From Symbiodinium natans (lineage: Eukaryota; Sar; Dinophyceae; Suessiales; Symbiodiniaceae): a DNA stretch of 64,000 bases. Location of the stretch: contig CAJNDS010002464.1 in NCBI GenBank assembly GCA_905221605.1, positions 102,501-166,500 on the forward strand, read 5' to 3'. A program made the translations under genes and the position numbers. The first letter of the stretch is position 1. Every line of letters starts with the position of its first letter. Shown one piece after another: positions 9,521-20,012 of this stretch. A model generated the notes under the pieces. The model made no database searches, was not told the origin of the DNA, and was given only the letters and a program-made list of their open reading frames with translations.

Positions 9521-9650
9521 AGGGTTTAGGGTTTAGGGTTTAGGGTTTAGGGTTTAGGGTTTAGGGTTTAGGGTTTAGGGTTTAGGGTTTAGGGTTTGGG
9601 GTTTAGGGTTTAGGGTTTAGGGTTTAGGGTTTAGGGTTTAGGGTTTAGGG
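9521..9650 (+). repeat. TTTAGGG array
   Basis: About 18 near-perfect heptamers. Confidence 0.95.
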
Positions 9651-10439
9651 ACACAAGCCCCTTCATGGGCTTCATGGGCTGACCAGCTGGTGCGACGCTG
9701 ATGAGTGCCGCGCTGTTCCGCTTCTGGATGGAAAGGATCTTGTCATTCTGCTCCGAGAACAGGCGGCGGTGCACATCCTTCCCCGCTTACCCAAAGCTCA
9801 ACTACGAGTGTAACCAACAGTGAACAGCAGATGCTGCATCGAATTCCAGTGCCGGCGTTGCAAAAGAGTTCCTACCTTACAACCTGCAAAGCTGGGAAGT
9901 GGGAAGGCGATGCTCAAAAAGTGCACACGATCAGAGAGAGTTCCAATGGTAAGACGTAATCTTTTGCATTGAGAAGCTGGCATGCACCCCTCAAGCCGAT
10001 CAAGTTCGTCGTATCAAGCTGAGAAGGTGGTGTCAGAATCAGCGCACGATCTCTGTCCCTGTCACGACTCCAACGGCTTCAGTTTCCGAAGTCTGTCTTA
10101 GTGGTTCCTCGTCGAGAAGTTGGGGAATGAGGAATTAGCTACCCTGCAGAATCCCTGAAACGGCTACCTCCAGGGCACATTGGGCATCCAAGTCCCTATG
10201 GGCAATTGCAAGGTACCTGATTTCCGAACTTTTCGTTCAAAGAACTAATTCAGCACGATATCAGGTACCCAATCTCAGAATTCCATGATCAGCACTGAGA
10301 AGCTTTCCCTCCACTCTCCTCAAAGGATGGCCCTAAACCTTAGACCCCGAACCCTAAACCTTAACACAAGACCCCAGAAGAATTTATGGACCCCGGGGAG
10401 GCTTCCCACCCCACACTCTCACCAAACCCATGTGACCCA
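9651..10439. other. Spacer with a small hairpin at 10211-10270
   Basis: No recognised gene. GGTACCTGATTTCC at 10211 and ATATCAGGTACC ending near 10270 form inverted ends of a 60-bp element. A short degenerate CCCTAAA stretch lies at 10331-10376. Confidence 0.45.
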
Positions 10440-10850
10440 TTTGCCTAAATCGACGAAAAACTCGCCTAAATCGACGAAGAACCTGCCTAAATCGACGAAG
10501 AACTTGCCTAAATCGACGAAGGATTTGCCTAAATCGACGAAGAACTTGCCTAAATCGACGAAGGATTTGCCTAAATCGACGAAGGATTTGCCTAAATCGA
10601 CGAATGCCAGAGGGTGGCAGGATCGGCCCCTTCGTCGATTTAGGCAAGTTCTTCGTCGATGTAGGCAAGTCCTTCGTCGATTTAGGCAAGTCCTTCGTCG
10701 ATTGGGCAAGTCCTTCGCCGATTTAGGCAAACCTTGCTCATTTGGTCAAATCGACGAAGGACTTGCCTAAATCGACGAAGGACTTGCCTAAATCGACGAC
10801 GGATTTGTCTAAATCGACGAAGGATCTGCCTAAAACGACGAATTTACAAA
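10440..10850. repeat. 21-bp satellite in alternating orientation (TTGCCTAAATCGACGAAGGAT)
   Basis: About eight direct units (10440-10605), then about five inverted units (10620-10735), then direct units again to about 10845. Since 21 is a multiple of three, all frames give heptapeptide repeats; those reading frames are artefacts. The inverted blocks could fold into a long hairpin. Confidence 0.9.
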
Positions 10851-10855
10851 GGTTT

Positions 10856-11095
10856 AAATAAACCAAAAAAACAAATAAATATATATATATATATCAATAT
10901 AACTATAACTATAACTATAAATATATATATATAAATATATAAACAGAAATATAAGTATAAATACAAATAAATAAACATAAATACAAATAGAAATAGAAAT
11001 AGAAATAGAAATATAAATATACATATAGATAAATATATATATATATATACATATAAACATATATATATATATGTATATATATATATACGAAGAGA
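10856..11095. repeat. AT-rich low-complexity tract
   Basis: Runs of ATATAT, ATAAATA and AGAAAT units; no gene. Confidence 0.85.
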
Positions 11096-11287
11096 GGGTT
11101 TAGGGTTTAGGGTTTAGGGTTTAGGGTTTAGGGTTTAGGGTTTAGGGTTTAGGGTTTAGGGTTTAGGGTTTAGGGTTTAGGGTTTAGGGTTTAGGGTTTA
11201 GGGTTTAGGGTTTAGGGTTTAGGGTTTAGGGTTTAGGGTTTAGGGTTTAGGGTTTAGGGTTTAGGGTTTAGGGTTTAGGGTTTAGGG
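11096..11287 (+). repeat. Perfect TTTAGGG array
   Basis: About 27 uninterrupted heptamers, among the most regular arrays in the window. Confidence 0.97.
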
Positions 11288-11802
11288 CGGTTCAGGAATC
11301 TATTTTTGTTTGATGTTCTTCACTTTTCTTGGTTTTCTATCGTTTTGTTTCTTTTGGGTGCCTTGGAGAGCTTCTGGGGACCTCCTTTGAGCTTCTGGGA
11401 GCCTCCCCGGGGTCCCAAAAACTCTTCTGGGGTCTAATGTAGGAATCTCATTTTGTTCTACATTTTTCGCGGTTTTTTCTGTTGTATTTCTTTTGCGTGC
11501 CTTGGAGCTTCGCGGAGTGTTCCCGGGGTCCCAAAAAAGATTCTGGGGTCTCATGTTAAAGGCTCAGGGATCTCAATGTTTTTGTTTTTTCGTCTTCTTG
11601 GTTGTCCGTATTGTTTTTCGTTTGGGAGCTTGGGAGAGATTGTGGAACAAATGGGTGTGAAGCGAGGGTTTAGGAAAAGCTGCGCACGATAAAAAGAAAG
11701 AAACTTGATGTTTTCGTCATGTTCTGGGGCCCTCTGGGGTGGTAGGGTTTTTGCTAATTGCTCGAACCCCTTCTGAACTAGAAATGTCCTGGCCACTCGT
11801 AA
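11288..11802. repeat. Degenerate 115-150 bp tandem repeat
   Basis: Three diverged copies share a pyrimidine-rich segment followed by CCCGGGGTCCCAAAAA and TTCTGGGGTCT (near 11405 and 11525). No protein is evident in 11600-11802. Confidence 0.55.
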
Positions 11803-11877
11803 ACCCCAAACCCTAAACCCTAAACCCTAAACCCTAAACCTTAAACCCTAAACCCTAAACCCTAAACCCTAAACCCT
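11803..11877 (-). repeat. CCCTAAA array
   Basis: About ten heptamers in minus orientation, next to the ABC transporter exon at 11885-11959. Confidence 0.95.
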
Positions 11878-11884
11878 GCTCCTC

Positions 11885-14379
11885 CGCGCCAAGGGCTCGC
11901 ACCGTCGCCAGGCCGTCTAGGCCCTCGTCTGCCACGCGGCTGAGCTCCGCGATGGCGTCCTCGCTCGGTTTAGGGTTTCGGGTTTAGGGTTTAGGGCTTA
12001 GGGTTTAGGGCTTAGGGCTTAGGGTTTAGGGTTTAGGGTTTAGGGATTAGGGTTTAGTGTTTAGGGCTTTTAGGGTTTAGGGTTCAGGGTTCAGGGTTCA
12101 GCATCTCAAGTCCAAGCATTCACTAGTCAAGAAATTATTCCAGAAAAAACACCCACCCGCCCAAAGAATCTCATATCATTAAGAAATATTTCACTTGTAG
12201 AACGACCTTGCCCAGGAAGAAAATGACCTTGCCCAGGAAAAAAATGACCTTGCCCAGTAAAAAAAAAAGAACGACCTTGCCCAGCAAAAAAAATAAAACT
12301 GACCTTGCCCAGTAAAAGAGATACTCGTTCGGTCCAAAAAACGACCTTGCCCAGTAAGAAATGACCTTGCCCAGCAAAAAAATAAACCTTGCCCAGTAAA
12401 AAATATGACCGTGCCCACCTTGCCCAGAAAAAAACAAAAACAAAAAAAACCTTGCCCAGTAAAAAAATGACCTTGCCCAGCAAAAAAATGACCTTGCCAT
12501 TAGCGTTTAAAATAAGTGTGAAAGAGAGGTTTAGGGTGTAGGGTTTAGGGTTTAGGGTTTAGGTTTGGGGTTTAGGGGTACCTTATTATCGGCCCCCTAT
12601 ACCACCTTTTGAGCGATTACAAACCAGGGTACTTCTGATTCCCCAAAATTCCCCTACTAAGAACCACAGAGTCATCCAGCCCTTACAAGATTTGGGTGGT
12701 TTAATCCCTAACCCGAAACCCTCAACCCTAAACAAACTGCATTCCTCGTCGCCCAGGTCCCATACCCCTGCAAACAGCTGGACTCCTGTGCTTCGGCCGT
12801 CGTTCGTCTGCGGACCTCCATGCCGCAATGTGACTGCTAGACCCCCACATCAGTGAGACCTCTGGTTTAGGGTTTAGGGTTTAAGGTTTAGGGTTTAGGG
12901 TTTAGGGTTTAGGGTTTAGGGTTTAGGGTTTAGGGTTTAGGGTTTAGGGTTTAGGGTTTAGGGTTTAGGGTTTAGGGTTTAGGGTTTAGGGTTTAGGGTT
13001 TAGGGTTTAGGGTTTAGGGTTTAGGGCGCCTTCGTAGGGTTGATTAGGGGGATGACAAGGCCCAATGGCCCATCCTGGTACACTGCGGAGTCATGGCGTG
13101 CTGACTGGCAATCTCAGATGCTCTCATGGTCCTTCCGATGCGAGATCCCTGCGCGGTGGCCTCCGAGTACCTCAGTTGCAAGCAAGATGGGGGCTTCCGA
13201 AACTTTCGGGGTACCTTGCTGGGGTCCATTATATAAGGGAATCCTACAACTCGGGGTCTATATCGGGGGCTTCCTTGTTTGCGTAAACCCCATATGCAAA
13301 GAGCTATGCAAAGAGCCGATAGATACAACTCGGAAGGGCACGATCGCCCACCCCATGTTGCTTAGCCTGCCCATCAAAGGTGTTGCTGCTGCCTCGAAAA
13401 CCCTGGAATCCATTTGTCTTAAGGACACGCGAACCGTATCATCTTCGAGGTGAACGAGAGCGAGCTGGTAAACAGGGTTGATGCGGCGTCTTCACACGAG
13501 TGGTGTTCAGGCGCCACTGTGATGACTCCTTACAAAACCATTCTCTACCCATCTCGCCTTTGGGCGAACTCGTCAGCTCTCATCTTCGACAGATCTCATC
13601 TCTTTGCCGAGCTAAACCCTGAACCCGAAACCCTAAACCCTAAGCCCGAAGCCCTAAGCCCTGAGCCCCAAACCCTAAACCCTAAACCCTACACCCTAAA
13701 CCCTAAACCCTAAACCCTAATCCCTAAACCGCCAAGTTTCTTCGATGTGGAGGCGGCAAGGCCCAGCAAGACCAGGGCGGCCACCAGGGCCAGGCGTGGC
13801 GAGGAACGGATCAGCGCAGCAGAGCCTCCCCAGAGTTCTGAAAGGACTCTTAGGGTTTAGGGTTTAGGGTTTAGGGTTTGGGGTTTAGGGTTTAGGGTTT
13901 ATGGTTTAGGGGTTAGGGTCTTAGGGCCTCTTAGGGCGTTTAGGTCAGATGTTTCCATGAAACAGCTTTGGGATTGCGGTCGCTGAAGGCTGCGGCTGTC
14001 TCCTGCCAAACATATACTGGAAGTATATATATATACACATATATAGACGCGAGCAACGAGTCGAGGCGAGGATGAGAGATTCGAGACGCGCAATTTCGTC
14101 ACTCGCTTCTACATCTCCAAGGAGCCCAGGAAGGTCACGCTGCTGGACCGCAGAAGGAAATTCAGCACGTCATCAAGGCTGGCGAAGACCTGAGCAGACA
14201 CAAGCGTGCTCCCAAAGACTCCCCCAACCCTAGACCCCAAACCCCAAACCCTAAACCCCAAACCCTAAACCCGAAACATCCTTGAAGCCTCTTTTTGATC
14301 CTCTTTAGGAATCTCTTGCAAACGAGATGGCCATCTGGCAGTCTGACGTCAGCCGAGATGTGAGCTCCGCGGCATCTAC
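11885..14379 (-). CDS. ABC-B (TAP/MDR-like) transporter, transmembrane-domain exons
   Basis: Four micro-exons. Exon 14332-14379 follows TTTGCAG|G and encodes VDAAELTSRLTSDCQM, the GELTSRLTSD motif of ABC-B half transporters. It joins in frame (GC donor) to 14126-14189, VFASLDDVLNFLLRSSS, the helix that follows in this family. That exon joins through a GC donor to about 13750-13825, IRSSPRLALVAALVLLGLA, the next membrane helix. Exon about 11885-11959 encodes SRVADEGLDGLATVRALGAE, the E-x2-x2-x-TVRAFGAE region before the nucleotide-binding domain. Acceptors are all AG|G. Expected role: ATP-driven export or peptide transport across a membrane. The Walker A/B exons were not found; they may lie beyond the retrotransposon or be lost. 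The first two introns contain CCCTAAA or TTTAGGG arrays, and the third contains arrays, a hairpin element and other spacer DNA. Family assignment is fairly secure, completeness is not. Confidence 0.7.
11967..12099 (+). repeat. Degenerate TTTAGGG/CTTAGGG array
   Basis: Heptamer array with GGGCTTA and GGGTTCA variants, upstream (in gene sense) of the 11885-11959 exon and so intronic. Confidence 0.9.
12190..12500. repeat. About 20-bp satellite with GACCTTGCCCAG core
   Basis: Some fifteen units of GACCTTGCCCAG plus an A-rich spacer of variable length. It shares TTGCC with the satellites at 10440 and 15030. Open frames over it are artefacts. Confidence 0.88.
12530..12862. other. Short TTTAGGG array (12530-12576) and spacer
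   Basis: The array is followed by a fragment resembling the GGGGTACC hairpin elements (12577-12620). The rest has no recognised gene. Confidence 0.45.
12863..13027 (+). repeat. TTTAGGG array
   Basis: About 23 heptamers, nearly perfect. Confidence 0.96.
13188..13276 (+). mobile_element. Hairpin element family 1, uninterrupted copy
   Basis: TTCCGAAAC ... GGGGTACCTTGCTGGGG ... ATAAGGGAATCCTAC ... GGGGTCTAT. Related copies lie at 21140-21195, 26655-26745 (reverse), 46320-46400 (reverse), 49085-49150 and 53937-54055. This copy has no telomere repeat inside and serves as the empty site for the last one. Confidence 0.6.
13436..13620 (+). CDS. Possible exon, unknown protein
   Basis: Open for about 60 codons on the plus strand (IIFEVNESELVNRVDAASS...), with GC-rich third positions, ending where a CCCTAAA array starts. 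No family recognised; the opposite strand is also partly open, so orientation is unsure. Confidence 0.25.
13611..13728 (-). repeat. Degenerate CCCTAAA array
   Basis: Sixteen or so units with CCCGAAG and CCCCAAA variants. Confidence 0.92.
13851..13926 (+). repeat. TTTAGGG array in an ABC transporter intron
   Basis: Lies between exons ending 14126 and starting 13825 that join in frame. Confidence 0.9.
14223..14277 (-). repeat. CCCTAAA/CCCCAAA array in an ABC transporter intron
   Basis: Occupies a third of the 142-bp intron 14190-14331. Confidence 0.88.
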
Positions 14380-14469
14380 CTGCAAAACATGCCCTGAGCT
14401 GTACAAAACACCACAGCTGCTCGTGGTAATCTGCTACCACAAATTATAGATACACATGTATATATGTAT

Positions 14470-14566
14470 ATATACATACATACATACATACATACATACA
14501 TACATACATACATACATACATACATACATACATACATACATACATACATACACACATACATACACA
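14470..14566. repeat. ACAT microsatellite
   Basis: About 22 copies of CATA; gives false Met-Tyr-Val-Cys frames. Confidence 0.95.
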
Positions 14567-14726
14567 CACCTTTTATGAACTTTTTTTGATTCGTATATTT
14601 TTAAAGATTTTTTGCAATGTCTGATTTACGGATGTTTTGCTTAACAAAGCATGTATGTCATGTGAGACGGATGGCTTGGGCGGGCCCGCCCTGCCTTGTC
14701 AAAGAATGCCATGTCTTGGGACCTTG

Positions 14727-14922
14727 GTTTAGGGTTTAGGGTTTAGGGTTAAGGGTTAAGGGTTGAGGGTTTAGGGTTCAGGGTTTAGGGATTAGGGTTT
14801 AGGGTTTAGGGCTTAGGGCTGAGGGTTGAGGGTTGTTTAGGGTTTAGGGTTTAGGGTTTAGGGTTTAGGGTTTAGGGTTTAGGGTTTAGGGTTTAGGGTT
14901 TAGGGTTTAGGGTTTAGGGTTC
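14727..14922 (+). repeat. TTTAGGG array, degenerate then regular
   Basis: First half with GGGTTAA and GGGTTGA variants, second half perfect. Confidence 0.95.
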
Positions 14923-15029
14923 AGCAGCTCCGGATCGAGCAGATTTACGGCTCGGATATAACACCCACCCACCCAGAGAATCCCATAACATTAAGAAACT
15001 ATAAAGTATCTTCATACAAAAGTTGGGGT

Positions 15030-16000
15030 GGGAACGTGCCTTGCCCACGAATTTTTGTGCATTGCCCACGAATTTTTGTGCCCTGCCCACGAATTTTTGT
15101 GCCTTGCCCACGAATTTTTGTGCCTTGCCCACCAATTTTTGTGCCTTGCCCACGAATTTCGGTGCCTTGCCCACGAATTTTGGTGCCTTGCCCACGAGTT
15201 TTTGGTGCCTTGCCACCAATTTGTGTGCCCGAAAATTCGTGGGCAAGGCACAAAATTTCGTGGGCAAAGGCACAAATATTCGTGGGCAAGGCACAAAATT
15301 CGTGGGCAAGGCACAAAAATTCGCAGGCAAGGCACATTTTGAGGCTTCAAGCCTTGCCCAAGGGCCAAAACTCCGAAACGTGCCTTGCACGTCTTGCCAC
15401 GAACTTTTGTGGGGGGGGTAGGGGTGGGGCGGGGGGGGGCGGGGGGGGGTGGGGGGGGGGGGGGGGGTGGGGGGGGGTGGGGGGGGGGTGGGGGGGGGTG
15501 GGGGGGGGTGGGGGAGGAGGGTGGGTGCCTTGCCCACGAATTTTTGTGCCTTGCCCACCAATTTTTGTGCCTTGCCCACGAATTTTTGTGCCTTGCCCAC
15601 GAATTTTAACCAATTTTTGTGCCTTGCCCACCAATTTTTGTGCCTTGCCCACGAATTTTTGTGCCTTGCCCACGAATTTTTGTGCCTTGCCCACGAATTT
15701 TGGTGCCTTGCCCACGAATTTTTGTGCCTTGCCACCAATTTACGTGCCCGAAAATTGGTGGGCAAGGCACAAAATTTCGTGGGCAAAGGCACAAATATTC
15801 GTGGGCAAGGCACAAAATTCGTGGACAAGGCACAAAAATTCGTGGGCAAGGCACATTTTGGGGTTTTAAGCCTTGCCCAAGGGCCCAAAAATCCGAAATG
15901 TGCCTTGTCCACGAATTTTTGTGCCTTGTCCACGAATTTTTGTGCCTTGCCCACGAATTTTTGTGCCTTGCCCACGAATATTTGTGCCTTCGTCCACGAA
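15030..16000. repeat. 21-bp satellite (TTGCCCACGAATTTTTGTGCC), duplicated inverted blocks
   Basis: Block 1: direct units 15035-15225, then inverted units 15228-15335. Block 2 repeats the same design at 15530-15745 and 15750-15860, followed by direct units at 15895-15990. Each inverted half ends with CAAGCCTTGCCCAAGGGCC-like sequence. The large frames on both strands are products of the 21-bp period. Confidence 0.93.
15411..15525 (+). repeat. G-rich tract between satellite blocks
   Basis: Over 100 bases of G runs broken by single T, A or C. Many G-quadruplex registers are possible; the exact length is likely unreliable in assembly. Confidence 0.9.
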
Positions 16001-16033
16001 ACCCATTAGGGTTTATATATATATAGAAAGAGA

Positions 16034-16190
16034 GGTTTAGGGTTTAGGGTTTAGGGTTTAGGGTTTAGGGTTTAGGGTTGAGGGTTGAGGGTTTAGGGTT
16101 TAGGGTTTCGGGCTTAGGGCTTAGGGCTTAGGGCTTAGGGCGTAGGGTTTAGGGCTTCGTGTTTAGGGTTTAGGGTTTAAGGTTTAGGGA
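16034..16190 (+). repeat. TTTAGGG array with CTTAGGG block
   Basis: Heptamers with GGGCTTA and GGGTTGA variants. Confidence 0.94.
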
Positions 16191-17064
16191 CGCAATGTCG
16201 CAGCGGAGTCTGGGCTGGATCTGGCAAGTGCAAGCAAAGTGAAAGCGAGCGAGGGCGGCGAAGTACTCTGCGGCCCACCGCCCCGTCCCTCGCGTGTCCT
16301 CTCGTCACGTCTTCGCGCAGGAGGGCGCCGACTTTGAGCCATAGAAGCCACTCGCAACAGAAGACATGGTCCATGTACCCCAGAAGTTCCAGCTAGGGCT
16401 TGGACTCCAAGAACAAAACGCGCAACGGAAGCAACGCCATGATACACACCAAACAACCGGCTTCGAGTCAAACACGACACAGCCGGAATTCCAAGTGAAA
16501 ACAGCACGTCCCCTGTGCCAGCTTGCTATTCGCGTCGCTTAGAAGGCCTCGTGAGGCCTTGATGGCAATGAGTTTTGACCGCTCAGACACAGGGTAGCCA
16601 CCCACGCGGTGAGCTGGCCACTTGGTACTCTCGCACTGTGGCCGGCACGTGTCAGAACTTCTCAACGGCATATCCCTACACGTTGCAGCTCCTCGCCATG
16701 AAAAAGTACTTCCGGCCGGGGCGCATGTAGTGGCTGAAACACCGATCGCGGAGGCGGCTCACAAAGCCTTAAAGGCTTCCGTGGATTCGGGGCGTCTCAT
16801 CTCTCTCTCTCTCTCTCTCGGACATTCATGGCCACAAAGAAAAGGGGCCTCTGAGCGCGTCTGAGGCATCCGCGCACGCGAGCCATGTGGAAGGCAAAGG
16901 CTCGCAGGCCGTTGAGCAGCGCCAAGGCCAGGGCCTCGGGCTCCCGCAGGGAGGGAGGGGGGGGGGGGAGCGCGCTGCTGTGCGGTGGGGCATGTGAGAT
17001 GTGGTGAACCTGAAGGCTTCGGATGTTTAGGTGCTTAGGGGTTTAATAGGGCTTAGGATGGCTG
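16191..17064. other. Spacer without a recognised gene
   Basis: Contains a CT microsatellite (16801-16818) and a G run (16952-16967). Several frames are open on the minus strand at 16200-16370, but none matches a family I know. It lies where the ABC-B gene would need further exons. Confidence 0.4.
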
Positions 17065-17143
17065 GGGGTTTAGGGTTTAGGGTTTCGGGTTTAGGGTTTA
17101 GGGTTTAGGGTTTAGGGTTTAGGGTTTAGGGTTTAGGGTTTAA
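17065..17143 (+). repeat. TTTAGGG array
   Basis: About ten heptamers. Confidence 0.93.
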
Positions 17144-17164
17144 GGGGCATTGGGTGACGTGGAC

Positions 17165-17229
17165 GACATGGGTGGCGCTGTGAGTCCGGCCACGCCGATG
17201 AGGAGGTTCACCTGGGCGATCAGGGTTTC
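17165..17229 (-). CDS. Candidate membrane exon, possibly upstream part of ABC-B gene
   Basis: After TCTAG|G the minus strand encodes ETLIAQVNLLIGVAGLTA, hydrophobic. Phase agrees with the donor of exon 18426-18498. Whether it belongs to the same transporter is inference. Confidence 0.35.
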
Positions 17230-17244
17230 CTAGATGACCCAAGC

Positions 17245-18235
17245 TCCGGTTGCCGTCTCGCGCTCTTCTGCATATGTGTGTACGTGTCTGCATGCATGCA
17301 TGCATGTATGTATGTATGCATGTACGCATATGTATTACATGACGTTATGGGTGTATTATATATATATATATATATGCATGCATGCACAGAAGAAGGGACC
17401 GGACTCTGCCACACCAAGGAAAACTGTTGGCATCAGTAGCTGCCTCGGGAGTGAAGCTATCATGAAACAGGCCCAGAGGAACCTCTGAACCTTCTTGGGT
17501 TCGTTTGGGAACCCGACGCCTACATAGAGTTTCCGGCAGGTGGCAGGCGCATAAAGAACCTCGCGCTTCAGGATGCTGACGCGCGTTTTGCACGAGCGCT
17601 CTGCAATTTTTGAAACGCCAACGGGAAACTTACGACAGTCAGCGTTGCAGGCAATGTTGTGCACTAGGACTACACAGCCCCACATTAACGAATGACGGCC
17701 GCAGATTGGCATCGCCAAGCAAGCGAGTACAAGTACTTCATGAGATCTGGCTTGATCTCCTTGCCACTCTTGGCATGGAGAACATCAGGGATGACCATTA
17801 ACTTAGGGGCCCGTAGCCTAGAGCACCAGCCAACCCCTCTTCCCACCAAACCGCTACAAATTCCCAGCTTGCGGTCATTGTCAGGCAGATTCTGTAGAGC
17901 TCATGTCCTATACGACTGACCTAGATCAGATACAGACATGTTACGGTAGCTGCATCACTCCAGTCTTCGCTCAGTCGCTTTCCCGCACAAGATGGCAGCT
18001 TCCTGAGCGGAAATCGCGCATGCCTCAACGTGTGAACTCGCCTTCAGCTTCATGACAGCCCAGTAGCTTCAGGTGAATACCTCGAGCCTCTCTTGACCCT
18101 ATCCTCGCAGAGATCCCACGCGCAAGACTCCTCCAAGCAGACAAGGTACACCAGCCGCCGCAGCAAACAAGGCCTGGATGCCCCAAGGATCTCGACATGG
18201 GCACAAGATGGCACAATGAGGATGCCGACCAAATG
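17245..18235. other. Spacer with TGCA/TGTA microsatellite; no gene recognised
   Basis: Repeats at 17285-17330 and an AT run at 17356-17376. Short open frames are not supported by motifs or splice signals. Confidence 0.4.
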
Positions 18236-18425
18236 AACCCCAAAATTGGGGTCATCTACCCTTTACTACTTTCATTCCTATTAAGGCTATATGAACCATA
18301 AACCCTTGTGGGGTTCATTTCGTCCCCAAGGAAAGGTCTCTCAAAGGCACGATTCCTATTAAGGTAATATGAACTCTAAGCCCTTTTAGGGTTCATCCAG
18401 CCCCCAGGGCACGATTCCCCTCTGC
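18236..18425 (+). mobile_element. Hairpin element family 4, one full and one partial copy
   Basis: TGAACCCCAAAATTGGGGTC ... ATTCCTATTAAGG ... CCCTTGTGGGGTTCAT ... CCCCAAGG, then a second partial copy from 18355. Same layout as 28200-28375 and 40318-40502. No telomere repeat inside. Confidence 0.6.
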
Positions 18426-18498
18426 CTTGGCCACAAGGGGCGGTGCCGCCAGCTGCGTGAGCGCCGCGCCCAGCAGCGCACAAACGCCGAGGAGGAGC
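18426..18498 (-). CDS. Candidate ABC-B transporter exon, first membrane helices
   Basis: Between CGCGAG|G and a GC donor the minus strand encodes LLLGVCALLGAALTQLAAPP, like the helix plus proline motif near the start of ABC-B membrane domains. It lies upstream of, and on the same strand as, the exons at 14379-11885. Confidence 0.45.
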
Positions 18499-18504
18499 CT
18501 CGCG

Positions 18505-18643
18505 TTTAGGGATTAGGGTTTGGGGTTTAGGGTTTAGGGTCTAGGGTCTAGGGTCTAGGGTCTAGGGTCTAGGGTCTAGGGTCTAGGGTCTAGGGTCTAG
18601 GGTTGGGTCTAGGGTTTAGGGCTCAGGGTTTAGGGTTTAGGGT
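18505..18643 (+). repeat. GGGTCTA variant telomere array
   Basis: About a dozen identical GGGTCTA units framed by TTTAGGG units; local amplification of a variant. Confidence 0.95.
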
Positions 18644-19774
18644 TCCCCCCTGCAAAAGCTCTCCGAAAGCGTCTCTGAGACACCGCAGCCATGCCCTTCC
18701 TGTAGACCCCCATAAGCCACATAGCAACCTACATGTGAACCCATGCAGAAAACCATATATAAACCCATGAAAGTGTAAAAAACCATATTATAGCAACCCA
18801 TGTGAACCCTAAGAGTCATCTCTCCCCCCCGTGTCGGATCTCATCTCCCCCGCCATCGCCGGTCCCAGGGCGTCAGCAGCGCCAGCATCTGCCCAGCCGC
18901 ACTGGGGGGGCCCTGGGGCCCCTCCTGGGGCCCTTTCTGGGGCCCCTCCTGGAGCTCCGAAGCCTCGGTGAAACCCACTAAGAAGGGATATCACCTCGTC
19001 AACATCCCCCCCAAGACAGGAAGGTCGTGGGAAGGCTTCTTCCGGGAAGGATCTCCTGTGATTTTTCGCTGGCGCTCCAAAGACTGGAAGGGCCCAGCTC
19101 CGAACAAAGCTCACGAAAAGATTTCTGGCAAGCAGCTCGCCTGCCAAGCCGTCGGCGAGCTTTGGCAAAGCTGGGAACCGTCTCCCGTGGACAGCGCGCA
19201 GGCTTACACTGGGCCGCATGCCTCAGACTCAAGATTCACGCAAGGCGACGCTTCTAGGCGCAGGCCCTGAACCTACAAATTTCTGCCATACTTCCATTAG
19301 AAGAGCACCTGTAACACCATTTTCACACCTTCCATCTTCCCTCAGCTCCCTCAGCTCCCTCCACCAAACCCTAAACCCTAAACCCCTGAACTCTCCATGC
19401 GCCACGTCGCCCCGGAGGGTGCAAGTGCGGAAGCACTGCCACAGGCGCGGACAGCCTCGGACCTTTCAAGGAAGATACTTTAAAATCGTTGAGAAATGTC
19501 TCTATGTTTTTGAATGTAAACATATATACATTGTGTTTTTTTACTTTTGCATTTGTGTTTTTAGTCTTACGTTTACTCCCTGATAAACCCGAATATGGAA
19601 AATATAAAATATTCCAAAAGCCACCGTAGAATAATGGTTCTGCTATACGATGGTTGCCGACAGAACCAACAACTCCAGTGGCTGTTGCAGACTCTTCACG
19701 AGAGCCTGCATACGTGCGCAGGGCCACAGCCTGAACCACCTCCTGCGCTAGCGCAGGCGAATGCTCCGCATTCA
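18644..19774. other. Spacer; coding potential uncertain
   Basis: 18820-19270 is GC-rich with long open frames on both strands (plus: GYHLVNIPPKTGRSWEGFF; minus: DEVISLLSGFHRGFGAPG), so no strand can be chosen. A three-unit CCCTAAA stretch lies at 19366-19385. 19500-19620 is AT-rich. Confidence 0.3.
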
Positions 19775-19890
19775 ACCCTAAACCCTAAACCCTAAACCCC
19801 TAAACCCTAAACCCAAAACACCCCCTAAGCCCCAAATCCTTAAACCCCCAAACCCTAAACCCTAAACCCTAAAACCTAAGCACCCTAAGC
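19775..19890 (-). repeat. Degenerate CCCTAAA array
   Basis: About fifteen units. Confidence 0.93.
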
Positions 19891-19907
19891 CACGTGCACC
19901 GGCGCAC

Positions 19908-19999
19908 CTTGCACGAAGAGCAGCGGCGGCAGCGCCTTTGGCCGCAGGAAGGCCACGAGGCGCCAGCAGCCGTAGCAAGCGGCTGCCAAGAGGGCAAGC
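19908..19999 (-). CDS. Candidate membrane-protein exon
   Basis: After GAGAG|G the minus strand encodes LALLAAACYGCWRLVAFLRP then a proline-rich loop and LLFVQ, ending at a GT donor. Could be the N-terminal region of the ABC-B gene; a further exon is needed to match phases. Confidence 0.4.
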
Positions 20000-20012
20000 C
20001 TCTCTCTCCGAT

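Noticed and set aside
10440-10850. CRISPR-like array
   Set aside because: Units are contiguous with no unique spacers, blocks are inverted, and the context is eukaryotic.
14376-14567. Small Met-Tyr-Val-Cys repeat protein
   Set aside because: CATA microsatellite.
15036-15975. Large overlapping reading frames on both strands (277 and 353 codons)
   Set aside because: They come from a 21-bp satellite; a period divisible by three keeps all frames open. No codon bias or domain.
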